A stretch of 60,431 nucleotides of DNA, taken from assembly GCA_018670825.1 (NCBI GenBank), contig JABHIW010000159.1, positions 1 to 60,431 of the forward strand, written 5' to 3'. Below, in pieces: positions 1 to 8,609 of this stretch. The DNA comes from Candidatus Scalindua sp. (GTDB lineage: Bacteria > Planctomycetota > Brocadiia > Brocadiales > Scalinduaceae). The notes under the pieces are model-generated. The model was given only the letters and a program-made list of their open reading frames with translations. It did not search any database and was not told the origin of the DNA. Position 1 is the stretch's first letter. Each line of letters starts with the position of its first letter. The translations under genes were made by a program, and so were the position numbers.

Positions 1-710
1 CTGCACAGTCAGTCGAAAAATCTCCGGATGAATACCATACAACTTTCAGGATTCTGACGGAAGAGTTTCCACCATACAATTATACTGAGGCCGGAAAGAT
101 AGACGGCATTTCAACCGAAATTGTACGTGAGATTCTTAAAGATATCAATCATCCGGACAATCTGGAAGTTCTGCCATGGGCTCAAGGGTACGACCTTTTG
201 CAGAAAGAGGACAATATCATTCTTTTTTCAACAACAAGATCTTCGATTCGCGAAGATCTTTTCAAATGGGTGGGGCCATTGGTACCGAACAACACAACAT
301 TTTTTGCAAAAAAAGGTTCAGGTATTTCCATATCCAGCCTGGATGACGCAAAAAAGGTTAAAAGTATAGGTGTTTATAAGAATGATTTTGGAGAACTTTT
401 ACTAAAAAAGAGAGGATTTGAAAATCTTGACCCGGAAATTGATAACTATCTTAACGTAAAAAAACTCGTAGAGGGCAAGATAGATCTATGGATTATTAAT
501 GAACTCACCGGCAGGCATATGGCCATGGTAGCCGGTCTTGCGGATAAGATAGAAAAAGTTTATGAAGTACAAAAAGATTACATGTACATGGCATTCAGCA
601 AAAACACTCCCGACATAGTAATTAAAGAGTGGCAGTATGTTCTTGAGCTATTAAAAGCCGACGGAATAATATCGCAGATCTACAGCAAGCGGATATTGTC
701 TTCTTATTAG
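1..710 (+). CDS. Periplasmic solute-binding protein (SBP_bac_3-like), 5' end outside window
   Basis: The frame is open from the first bases (codons in phase with position 3) to the stop at 708-710; only the C-terminal ~235 residues are present. The start FRILTEEFPPYNY followed by a GISTEIVREIL helix is the usual opening of the type 2 periplasmic-binding fold of amino-acid binding proteins (SBP family 3), and the later VEGKIDLWIIN and DIVIKEWQ stretches fit the second lobe. Such proteins bind a small ligand in the periplasm for an ABC importer or a sensor. No permease or ATPase follows, so it may be an orphan sensor or binding protein. The ligand cannot be told. A degraded copy of its N-terminal part lies directly downstream. 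Confidence 0.75.
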   Translation, partial: AQSVEKSPDEYHTTFRILTEEFPPYNYTEAGKIDGISTEIVREILKDINHPDNLEVLPWAQGYDLLQKEDNIILFSTTRSSIREDLFKWVGPLVPNNTTFFAKKGSGISISSLDDAKKVKSIGVYKNDFGELLLKKRGFENLDPEIDNYLNVKKLVEGKIDLWIINELTGRHMAMVAGLADKIEKVYEVQKDYMYMAFSKNTPDIVIKEWQYVLELLKADGIISQIYSKRILSSY

Positions 711-720
711 TGATGTGTCT

Positions 721-906
721 CAATTGAGCAGAAAATTATCAGCAGATGAAAAAGGAACGGTTATAGAGATTGCACAGTCAATCGAAAAATCTCCGGATGA
801 ATACCATACAACTATACTGAAGCCTGAAAGATAGACGGCATTTTAACCGGAATTGTACGTGAAATTCTTGAAAATATCAATCATCCGGACAGTCTGGAAG
901 TAAAAT
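721..906 (+). pseudogene. Degraded partial tandem copy of the preceding solute-binding protein gene
   Basis: Bases 772-904 repeat bases 3-170 of the upstream gene with few substitutions. The copy has lost a 37-bp piece lying between two ccatacaa direct repeats (positions 35 and 72 in the intact copy), which shifts the frame, and it ends after the segment corresponding to SLEV. Bases 721-771 read LSRKLSADEKGTVIEI in phase with the copy and probably correspond to the part of the intact gene that lies outside the window. No signal peptide precedes it. This is a non-functional remnant of a tandem duplication. Confidence 0.75.
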
Positions 907-963
907 AGAAAGTTTGTGGTTTTTTATAGCGCTTTCAGTGAGAGACAGGTGACAAACAGGATT

Positions 964-1473
964 TCAACTTGCTATCCTCTTTATCAGAAACTGTGCATCC
1001 TTGCGAATTGTGACTACGGTTCCGCTGTCCGACCTGGTTTTATATGTATCGATGTAGCGGTTTACCGTTGATGATCCATAGCCTGATTGTTTATATAAAT
1101 TGTCTTTTGAAGAAATAGTTGGATCTGTGCCAAGGCCAATGAGCACACACTCTCTTTTGAGCGCCTCTTGCTCACATTTCTTGATGATTGCCGTAGCGAT
1201 CCCCTGTTCTCGATACTCTTTTAACACCTTCAACCGGTAAATTTCAGGACAATCCGGGTAATCTTTCCTCACTGTCTCTGCTCTTGGACCCACCCATCTG
1301 ACTAACGCATGCCCAACGGGATTACCATTCAGCCATGCAACAAAAAAAGAAATATCAGACAATGATTGATCGTGAAGGTCATTGGCATGAGTGCGTCCAA
1401 ACTCACTCTTGAATGTGTAGTCCATTTTGTCCAGATCAGATCTCTCTATTTGACGTATCGTAAGTTCAACCAT
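964..1473 (-). CDS. GNAT-family N-acetyltransferase
   Basis: This 169-residue protein has the length and fold pattern of GCN5-related acetyltransferases, which move an acetyl group from acetyl-CoA to an amine. The acetyl-CoA pyrophosphate-binding motif A is visible as YREQGIATAII near residue 92, preceded by the beta-strand IYRLKVL, and a late YKQSGYGSS segment matches the C-terminal strand-helix. An AAGGTAG ribosome-binding site lies just upstream of the ATG. It stands alone on the minus strand between unrelated genes. The substrate cannot be told from sequence. Confidence 0.8.
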   Translation of the reverse strand: MVELTIRQIERSDLDKMDYTFKSEFGRTHANDLHDQSLSDISFFVAWLNGNPVGHALVRWVGPRAETVRKDYPDCPEIYRLKVLKEYREQGIATAIIKKCEQEALKRECVLIGLGTDPTISSKDNLYKQSGYGSSTVNRYIDTYKTRSDSGTVVTIRKDAQFLIKRIAS

Positions 1474-1591
1474 TTTGTTTCTACCTTATGGAATATAATA
1501 ACTATTTCACAATAAATGTATGTTTTAGAAATGCCATACTTATGTATTACTAGAAAAACTTTGGTTTTTTCCGGTGGATTCCATGCAGAGA

Positions 1592-3607
1592 CTACGGAAG
1601 CCTTTCAAGAAACGAAAACTTATGTCGATAGACCTTAACCTTGTCAGGATTACGCGAAAACGAGTGCCCTGCACCGTCAAGAGGAACTAGACTAACTCTA
1701 TCCTTCATGCCTAATTGTATCAACTTATCATACATGATTTGGCTTTCTGAGAAAGGTACTCTCTGATCTGCCGTACCGTGAATGAGTAGTAGCTCGCCTT
1801 TTAGTGACTTTACATGATTGATAGGGGAGCGATCATCCCACTTCGCCCTAACAGCCCTATCTGTCGGGTTTCCTCCTGCCTCTTTGACCATGCATTGTTT
1901 AATATTGCTATACTCATACTCGTTGAAGATGCTTCCAAAACCCGCTTCGCTAATTCCAAATCCCCAATTGAAATTAGCTTTAATTCCATTTATCTGACCA
2001 GGAAATGTTAAGAGTCGTAATGTCGCGAATCCCCCATGACTGTGCCCGAATGCACCAATACGATTTGCTGGTATATTTAGTTGTTTGCTAATGTGTTCTG
2101 CTGCAAAAATTACATCAATAATTTCATTGCCGCCCATGTCACCGTCATTTGCTTCTTCAAATCTAGATGAGAACAAGGAGCTGCCTCGTGGAGCAGGACA
2201 AAAGACGTAGATGCCAGCAGCACACATGATTTGAATCTCGGGATCATATTTATTTCTCCCACCGTAGAACGACTTTACCATGACAATGTCCTTACCTTTT
2301 GGCAAAGGGTTTGTCGGCTTATATAGCATGCCATGTAATTTTCCATGGTATTGTTTGCCGAGGATAACCAAAGGAATTTTGTCGAATGTATTGATGAGAA
2401 TCGGTTTTACTGTGGAATGGACAATCTCATTGGTGACAGATTGCGATAACTCCGCAAGTTCTCTGACCATCGATTGCTCTGCTCCAATTTCAATCTCCTG
2501 TACTTTCACTGGAACGGTTGCCGAAGAATTTTTGACAAGAATCCTATCTCTCCTGAGATCAAGCACATCTATTGAGGATGTAAAGCGATGAACCAGTTCG
2601 TGCGGCTGAGATGGTTTTGCGAGATCATACCGGTATATTGCGGAACCCAACGGCCCACCCACCGCTACGATGAGATAACGAGAAGAGCAAATTGTCGTAA
2701 TTTCGGCAAAGTTCACATTCGCTGTTAAGTTCGTAAGAGCTGTTTGTATGCCAGTGTTAACATTAAGTCGGTATACGTTTTTGACTCCAGATTCACCACT
2801 CAGCATAAGCACCTCATCATTGTCATACCAATGTTTAAGAGCGTTTGGAAACGTTCGTAAGACTGATGTGTCCGTCAGGACCTTGGGGAGGTCAGTGATT
2901 TTTCCGACAAGCGATACGTATGACAAATTCCCTTTCGTTCTGTCTCCTCCTATCAATGATGTCAATATGAGTCCTTTACCGTTCGGTTGCCAGCTAATGT
3001 TACTCCAAGTGAATTGATGTGCTTCCGAGTCATGTGATACAACTTCATCCTTCATCGTCTTCAGGTCAAGGACGTGTAATCGAGATCTTGCACCTTCTTT
3101 ACCCATTCGCTCTATATAAGCAATTTTTGTCTCGTCTGGATTGAAGCTGTAGCCAGGAACATAAGTAGCATCAGTTAGCTTTGTCGCTTTTTTTGAGTAT
3201 GGGTCAATGCGATAAATATTGAATGACTCGTTATTATTCTCATCAGCCCGAAAAAAAACCGAGCCATCACTATGTCGTATTTTCCATTCCCACGTCAAAG
3301 AGCTGGACCAGTCATGTTCACATATTGCTTTCCCATGATTTAATTCCACGGGACGATTGTCTGTGCCGTACAACTCAACGGCAGAAACTAGTTGCTGGCC
3401 ATCCGCTTGACGAAGAAACGCCAGCCGTTTCTGCTTAATCGATCCAACCCATCGCGTTTTGTCGTAAGGGAAGGAGTTAAGGAGCTTAGTAATGTTTAGT
3501 GAGCGACCGTGAAACTTAATGATCGCATTATTCTTGTCATAAGAAGAACACGATATCGAAGTACTAATGCAGATTAGAACGAGTACCAAGATTAAGATAT
3601 TTCTCAT
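1592..3607 (-). CDS. S9-family prolyl oligopeptidase-like lipoprotein
   Basis: This 671-residue protein begins with a lipoprotein signal peptide ending in the lipobox SISC near residue 20, so it is probably membrane-anchored. The first half holds TolB/WD40-like beta-propeller strands (YSFNPDETKIAYIER, ISWQPNGKGLILTS) that in S9 peptidases form a lid. The C-terminal alpha/beta-hydrolase domain has the nucleophile in GHSHGG (Ser about 524), the acid in GTADQRVP (about 614) and the His in GAGHSF (about 646). S9 enzymes cleave oligopeptides, often after proline or as dipeptidyl or acylaminoacyl peptidases. AAGGAGA precedes the ATG. Orphan gene; exact specificity unknown. Confidence 0.85.
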   Translation of the reverse strand: MRNILILVLVLICISTSISCSSYDKNNAIIKFHGRSLNITKLLNSFPYDKTRWVGSIKQKRLAFLRQADGQQLVSAVELYGTDNRPVELNHGKAICEHDWSSSLTWEWKIRHSDGSVFFRADENNNESFNIYRIDPYSKKATKLTDATYVPGYSFNPDETKIAYIERMGKEGARSRLHVLDLKTMKDEVVSHDSEAHQFTWSNISWQPNGKGLILTSLIGGDRTKGNLSYVSLVGKITDLPKVLTDTSVLRTFPNALKHWYDNDEVLMLSGESGVKNVYRLNVNTGIQTALTNLTANVNFAEITTICSSRYLIVAVGGPLGSAIYRYDLAKPSQPHELVHRFTSSIDVLDLRRDRILVKNSSATVPVKVQEIEIGAEQSMVRELAELSQSVTNEIVHSTVKPILINTFDKIPLVILGKQYHGKLHGMLYKPTNPLPKGKDIVMVKSFYGGRNKYDPEIQIMCAAGIYVFCPAPRGSSLFSSRFEEANDGDMGGNEIIDVIFAAEHISKQLNIPANRIGAFGHSHGGFATLRLLTFPGQINGIKANFNWGFGISEAGFGSIFNEYEYSNIKQCMVKEAGGNPTDRAVRAKWDDRSPINHVKSLKGELLLIHGTADQRVPFSESQIMYDKLIQLGMKDRVSLVPLDGAGHSFSRNPDKVKVYRHKFSFLERLP

Positions 3608-4040
3608 GAGTGTCTCCTTTTTTTAATTAGGTTTTTGTAATATAACAGTTACCATACTACTCAAAAAAGATAGATTAGAAAAACATAGTCAAGATTTATA
3701 TTACTTTAAAGAAATTTTCAAGTGAAATTTCAAAAAATCATAAAATGAGTTTGCCTTTCTCGGACAAAAAGTACCGAGGACTTCAATCCCCTCCTTGCGA
3801 AGGAGGGGAAATGGGGTGGTTAATAATTTATTAAGTCTTTCTCTATTAATTGATAACTTGTTGTTTTTTCTTGATTTAGACATTTCTTAAAGTTATTCTT
3901 ATTTTGCGTCTAATCCTCTGTATTATAGTAATATATAAGGAATACAAGGTTACCTGAAATTATCGGCGGGTAAGAAACCCGCCCTACAAGAATTTATATT
4001 TTTATTCGTAGGTCGGGTTTCTTACCCGACATCTCTTGAT
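3608..4040. other. Intergenic region with palindromes
   Basis: No convincing gene. A short 60-codon minus-strand frame at 3701-3883 is mostly made of a palindrome around 3788-3809 (cccctccttgcgaaggagggg, 8-bp stem) and is judged spurious. The distal part holds a long imperfect inverted repeat (listed separately) that runs to within 12 bases of the next gene's start. The promoter of the minus-strand peptidase gene should also lie here. Confidence 0.6.
3967..4028. repeat. Long inverted repeat / MITE-like palindrome next to the kinase start
   Basis: Two 21-bp arms (3967-3987 and 4008-4028) are reverse complements with one mismatch, separated by 20 A+T-rich bases. Each arm can also fold on itself (cgggt...acccg). 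The arm ends carry the GTAGGG/CCCTAC-type sequence that recurs at the termini of three other structured repeats in this window. Probably a member of a dispersed non-autonomous repeat family; it occupies the place where the next gene's promoter and ribosome-binding site would be expected. Confidence 0.75.
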
Positions 4041-5717
4041 ATGTCAGTAAAAAAAATAAAGAATGGAACGGAGTGGACTGTAAGGGAAGGGTACGAAAAG
4101 ATTCCTGACAGGTTTGATCCTGATGATTTCCTTTCTGACTTAAATGGAAATAACTATACATTGGTAAAGGAAAACAGGGTGCGATCTGTAATCTCAATGC
4201 CTGGATCTGACATAAATGAAAATGGAATATACATTAAGTATTTCAAGAGAGGTGGCTATAAAGAGTACATAAAGCATCTGTTTGTGCCAACCAAAGCTCG
4301 GATAGAGTGGGAGGTGGGGAATGCGTTGTTAAGCAAAGATATTAACACTGCTCTGCCACTTGCAATATCAGAGGGAAAGAGACGTCTCCTTATTGTCACA
4401 GAGACGGTTATAAACAGTGAAGAGCTCATGGAATTCTGCCAGTCAAATTATGAAGGTAGCCTGTCAGTGGAAAGGGAGTCTGAGAAAAAGATACTGTTAG
4501 ACAAACTGGCACTACTTATAAGGGATATTCATGAAAAGGGATTTTGTCACTACGATCTTCACGCCGGTAATATATTGATAAGGTTCAAGGAAGAACAGAA
4601 TGTTGCTGGATATGATCTGTACTTAATGGACCTTCATCGCGTGAAGATATTTAAGAGCATCTCCGTTAGACAGAGGATGTATAATCTCGCGCAGATTTTT
4701 AACTCGTTATCATCAATAATGACAAAGGCTGATAAATTAGATTTTATAAGATCATATGGAAGTAATGCGCTTGGTAATATCACAGATAAAAACAAACTCG
4801 TTCGGCAAATAGATGAACAATCATCAAAAATAAGGAACATCCATTATGGAAGCAGGCGGAAAAGATCTTTGAAAGAAAGCAGCATTTTTTCAAGGCAAAG
4901 GTTTGCGGGCACCAAGATGTTTTTTAGAAAAGGTCATGATACTGACAATTTTCAAGCACTGATTGAAAAGCATAATAATGCATTGGTTAATAATGAGAGA
5001 ACCGTAATTATGAAACGCGACTCCAAAACAATATTAACAAGGCACACGATTAAAGATGATACAATACAAAATGTTGTAGTAAAACAATATAAGGCAGGAT
5101 GTCTCGGACGCCTTTTGAAAAACATCTTCCGTGGATCTGCAGGAAGGAAGGCGTGGGTTGCTGGTAATGGTTTAAGGGTATACGGTTTCAACACTCCTTT
5201 ACCACTGGCGTTAATAGAGAAAAAGCTATCTGGGATTACGACAGACAGTTATGTAATAATGGAAGAAGTCAAAGATAGTCTTGAAATGGACAGGTATATA
5301 TTGAAGAATTCCGGTAATCTAACAGGTTTGAGGATGAAAAGGGAATTGATAAGAGGCTTTGCAAAGACTCTGGGAGAGATGCATAATCATAACATATTTC
5401 ATCATGACTTAAAGACGTGTAATATAATGGTGAAAGAGAAAGGCAAGTCGTTTGACTTCACATTTCTGGATTTTGATAAGGTTTCATTTAATGATGGGAT
5501 AACGGTCAGGAAAAGAGTGAAAAACCTGACACAGATAAATCTGTCCACGCCGAGGTTGTTTACGTTCGCGGATAGATTAAGATTCTTAAAGGAGTACCTG
5601 GAACAATGCAATATAATGAGTGAAAAGAAAAAAATACTAAGGGAAATAGTAAACCTAAGCAAGCCAGAAAAAATACTCTACGTATCATTCAATGGAGATG
5701 TGACAGAAGATTGGTAG
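4041..5717 (+). CDS. Tandem-domain lipopolysaccharide kinase (Kdo/WaaP family)-like protein
   Basis: The 558-residue protein contains two kinase-like domains in a row. Domain 1 has the catalytic-loop motif HYDLHAGNIL (about residue 169) followed by LMDLHRVKIF as the metal-binding Asp segment; domain 2 has HHDLKTCNIMV (about 453) and FLDFDKVSF. Both match the HxDLxxxN pattern of the Kdo/WaaP/InaA family, which phosphorylates sugars in the LPS inner core. Single-domain proteins are the rule; the fusion is unusual. The following glycosyltransferase overlaps by 7 bases, supporting a role in surface glycan synthesis. No clear ribosome-binding site precedes the ATG, because a palindromic repeat ends 12 bases upstream. 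Confidence 0.75.
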   Translation: MSVKKIKNGTEWTVREGYEKIPDRFDPDDFLSDLNGNNYTLVKENRVRSVISMPGSDINENGIYIKYFKRGGYKEYIKHLFVPTKARIEWEVGNALLSKDINTALPLAISEGKRRLLIVTETVINSEELMEFCQSNYEGSLSVERESEKKILLDKLALLIRDIHEKGFCHYDLHAGNILIRFKEEQNVAGYDLYLMDLHRVKIFKSISVRQRMYNLAQIFNSLSSIMTKADKLDFIRSYGSNALGNITDKNKLVRQIDEQSSKIRNIHYGSRRKRSLKESSIFSRQRFAGTKMFFRKGHDTDNFQALIEKHNNALVNNERTVIMKRDSKTILTRHTIKDDTIQNVVVKQYKAGCLGRLLKNIFRGSAGRKAWVAGNGLRVYGFNTPLPLALIEKKLSGITTDSYVIMEEVKDSLEMDRYILKNSGNLTGLRMKRELIRGFAKTLGEMHNHNIFHHDLKTCNIMVKEKGKSFDFTFLDFDKVSFNDGITVRKRVKNLTQINLSTPRLFTFADRLRFLKEYLEQCNIMSEKKKILREIVNLSKPEKILYVSFNGDVTEDW

Positions 5718-6658
5718 ATATATCCTTCATAATTGTAAACTGGAATACCCGTGATATCCTTATGGATTGCCTGGATTCAATCTATAAGACCGTTACAGAT
5801 ATTGATTATGAGATTTATGTTGTTGATAATAATTCAGCAGACGGGAGTCAGACGGCAGTAAAAAATAAATTCTCAGAAGTAAAGCTCATAGAGAATGAGA
5901 CAAATACCGGATTTGCCCACGCGAATAACCAGGCACTCAGCATAATGAAGGGAAAATTCGCCGTACTCCTCAACTCGGATGCTGTCCTGAAGGAGAACGC
6001 AATAAAGAAACTGCTGACCTTTATGACCAGTACTCCCTGTGCCGGAATAGCAGGAGTTCAGCTGTTAAACGATGACGGTTCCAGGCAAAATTCAATAGAC
6101 AATTTTCCAGCCACAGAAACAGAAATATTTAATAAAAGTATTCTTCGACTTTTCTTCCCGGGAAAATATCCGAGTAAGAATAGAAGTTATCAGAACCCTA
6201 TAGAGGTGGATTCGGTGATCGGTGCGTGTATGATCGTCAGTAAAGAGGCGATGGATGAGGTAGGTATACTCGATGAAGATTACTTTATTTTTCTCGAAGA
6301 GACTGATTGGTGTTTCAGGATGTATAAAAAAGGATGGAAGATTTATCATGTGCCGGATGCGGAAGTCTTTCACCTTTCAGGTCATAGTAAAAAAAAGACA
6401 CCTTGGAGATCACAGATTGAATATTATAAATCACTGTATAAATTTTTCAGAAAAAACAGGACCCCGTTATCTTACCTTTCAATTCGTGTTCTGAAACCGT
6501 GTAAGATTCTCATAAACCTTATATTGAATATTTTAGGAAACCTGATAACGTTATTTCAAAAAGAAGGGCTTCGAAACAGATTAGTAAAATACTATAAACT
6601 GTTTGTATGGCACCTGCTCATGTGTCCGGATAGTATGGGGATTCAGAAGAAATCGTAA
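5711..6658 (+). CDS. Family 2 glycosyltransferase
   Basis: This 315-residue cytoplasmic, membrane-associated glycosyltransferase starts at a TTG that overlaps the end of the kinase gene; the resulting N-terminus, VDISFIIVNWNTRD, is exactly the usual GT2 start. Visible motifs are VVDNNSADGS (nucleotide-sugar site), LLNSDAVL (metal-binding region) and EETDWCFRMYKKGW (ED acceptor region with a Trp). The type resembles rhamnosyl- and similar transferases of O-antigen and exopolysaccharide pathways. It should act together with the neighbouring kinase and methyltransferase on a surface glycan. Donor and acceptor are unknown. Confidence 0.88.
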   Translation: MVDISFIIVNWNTRDILMDCLDSIYKTVTDIDYEIYVVDNNSADGSQTAVKNKFSEVKLIENETNTGFAHANNQALSIMKGKFAVLLNSDAVLKENAIKKLLTFMTSTPCAGIAGVQLLNDDGSRQNSIDNFPATETEIFNKSILRLFFPGKYPSKNRSYQNPIEVDSVIGACMIVSKEAMDEVGILDEDYFIFLEETDWCFRMYKKGWKIYHVPDAEVFHLSGHSKKKTPWRSQIEYYKSLYKFFRKNRTPLSYLSIRVLKPCKILINLILNILGNLITLFQKEGLRNRLVKYYKLFVWHLLMCPDSMGIQKKS

Positions 6659-6660
6659 AA

Positions 6661-7392
6661 ATGATTAATCAAAGTAAACAGAATGGTTCTGCTAATTCAC
6701 CAGATGTGAAAAAGTTTTTTGATAAAGAGTGGGAGTTATATAAAAGAGTTATCAAACTCAATTATATGTCCCATAAGGAAGTACTTGAAATCTTACGCAA
6801 ATTTTTCCGTTCAGTACCCTCACCTACATTCTCAGTATTGGAACTGGGATGTGGTGATGCTTCATTGCTAAGTAGTGCCCTACAGGGAACTCAAATAGGA
6901 ACCTACTGTGGGGTAGATATTTCACCGCATGCTCTGGAGCTGGCAGATGAAAATATACGATTGCTTCATAGTAATAACCGTTTTGTAGAAGGTGATTTGT
7001 TGGAAGAAGTTGGGAAGTTTGAGGCAGAGTTTGACGTAATAGTAGCGGGTTATTCATTTCACCATTTGATGATAGAAGAAAAAGGACAATTTTTCAAAGA
7101 ATGCCGTGCTGTGCTTAAATCACGAGGTACCTTGATCATTTTTGACGTGGTTTGTACTCCCGGAGAAAACAGAAACGATTACATTAAGCGTTTCTCACGA
7201 ATTTGCATGCAAGAGTGGAATCAATTAACCAATGAAGAGTTGTTGCGCATATGTGATCATGTAAAAAACAGTGATTATCCTGAAACAGTTGAAACTTACA
7301 AACAACTTGCGGAAGAGAATGGATTTCAAAGGACACAAAAACTATTTCATGATAAACACAATTTATATGGGGTGTTCAGTTTCACCATCTGA
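6661..7392 (+). CDS. Class I SAM-dependent methyltransferase
   Basis: This 243-residue protein begins three bases after the glycosyltransferase stop and so is surely co-transcribed. SAM-binding motif I is VLELGCGDASLL (about residue 60), the acidic motif II is YCGVDIS, and FDVIVAGYSFHHL is motif IV with the usual following helix. It probably methylates a sugar or lipid intermediate made by the preceding genes, but the family is broad and the substrate is not readable from sequence. Confidence 0.85.
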   Translation: MINQSKQNGSANSPDVKKFFDKEWELYKRVIKLNYMSHKEVLEILRKFFRSVPSPTFSVLELGCGDASLLSSALQGTQIGTYCGVDISPHALELADENIRLLHSNNRFVEGDLLEEVGKFEAEFDVIVAGYSFHHLMIEEKGQFFKECRAVLKSRGTLIIFDVVCTPGENRNDYIKRFSRICMQEWNQLTNEELLRICDHVKNSDYPETVETYKQLAEENGFQRTQKLFHDKHNLYGVFSFTI

Positions 7393-7523
7393 GTTACATT
7401 TTTCACAGATTTCCGGAATAATTGAGAGATGAGTATAACTCTTCAGGCACTATAAATTTTGCCTGAAGTTTGAGATATTAGTTAAACACAATATAATATC
7501 GCTTATTTCGGGTTTTACAAAAA

Positions 7524-8609
7524 ATGAAAAATAATAAAGTATTACCTGTTTATGCCGCTATCATCGCTTCTCTTTTTATCTTAGTCTTGTTCTGGTTTGT
7601 TGATCAGTCGGAACGAAAACAGCATAAGGCCATAAACCGGATTAATGTACTTCATGAACTGAGTATTATAAGAGATAAACTGGAAGGAGGTTTAAACTCA
7701 AGATTGTACCTTGTATCCGGTTTGATTGCTTATGCCACTCTCCATCCTGACATTGATATAGATGAATTCAAGTCTTTAGCCGGAGTTTTGATTAAAGGTC
7801 ACTCTGGCATTCGGAGCATACAACTGGCTAAGAATTCAATAGTCAGCCATCTATATCCATTATCCGGAAATGAAAAAGCAATTGGTTTGAAATTATTAGA
7901 GCATCCAAAGCAACGATTTGCTGTTGAAAGGGCGATACGTACAAGAAAGACTGTTGTCACAGGACCGGTCAATCTGGTACAGGGAGGTAAAGCCTTTATT
8001 AGCCGGACCCCAATATTCATTCCATCTGATGCGGGTGTTAAGGGAAATAATCTTTATTGGGGATTAGCAACTATTCTTATTACCTCTGATGTTCTATTTG
8101 AAGAGGCGGGGTTGAGGGAATATACTGACAATATTCAATGTGCGATTAGTGGTGAGGATGGATTGGGTACAAAAGGTAACATATTATTGGGAAGCAAGTC
8201 TGTTATTGAATCTGATCCTGTTTTTTTAGATGTATCACTACCAAACGGGTTATTGCAGCTGGCGGCAATTCCACGAGGAGGATGGTCAAAGTCTATTCCC
8301 ATATCGTGGGAGTTAAGGACTGTTGGAGTATTAACGGGTTTTTTTATCGGGCTCCTGGTATACCTCTTTGTGAGAAATCGAATTTGTCTGAGTCTGGAGA
8401 AACATAGGCTTCAAATTGCTCTGGATGATGTTAAGAAACTCAGTGGCTTTATTCCGATCTGTTCTAACTGTAAAAAAATACGAGATGATCAAGGATATTG
8501 GAATCAGATTGAAGAATATATTCGTGAACATTCAGAAGCAGAATTTACTCACGGCATTTGTCCAGGATGTACAAAGACACTTTATCCTGATCTTTATGGG
8601 AAGAGTTAA
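7524..8609 (+). CDS. CHASE-domain membrane protein with C-terminal Cys4 motif, no kinase domain
   Basis: The 361-residue protein has an N-terminal membrane segment (about residues 8-26), a periplasmic part resembling a CHASE sensor domain (SRLYLVSGLIAYATLHPDI, GHSGIRSIQLAKN, PVNLVQGGKAFISRTPIF), and a second membrane segment near residues 270-290. After a short helix comes ICSNCKKIRDDQGYW followed by HGICPGC: a CxxC...CxxC tail that I know from the ends of many sensor kinases and response regulators of sediment bacteria. The histidine kinase or cyclase that would normally sit between is absent. It is coupled to the next gene (stop TAA directly followed by ATG), so it may sense a ligand related to extracellular nucleotides. 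Confidence 0.7.
   Translation: MKNNKVLPVYAAIIASLFILVLFWFVDQSERKQHKAINRINVLHELSIIRDKLEGGLNSRLYLVSGLIAYATLHPDIDIDEFKSLAGVLIKGHSGIRSIQLAKNSIVSHLYPLSGNEKAIGLKLLEHPKQRFAVERAIRTRKTVVTGPVNLVQGGKAFISRTPIFIPSDAGVKGNNLYWGLATILITSDVLFEEAGLREYTDNIQCAISGEDGLGTKGNILLGSKSVIESDPVFLDVSLPNGLLQLAAIPRGGWSKSIPISWELRTVGVLTGFFIGLLVYLFVRNRICLSLEKHRLQIALDDVKKLSGFIPICSNCKKIRDDQGYWNQIEEYIREHSEAEFTHGICPGCTKTLYPDLYGKS

Noticed and set aside
3701..3883. 60-codon minus-strand frame
   Set aside because: Largely made of a palindromic repeat (cccctccttgcgaaggagggg); such short frames arise by chance from dispersed repeats.
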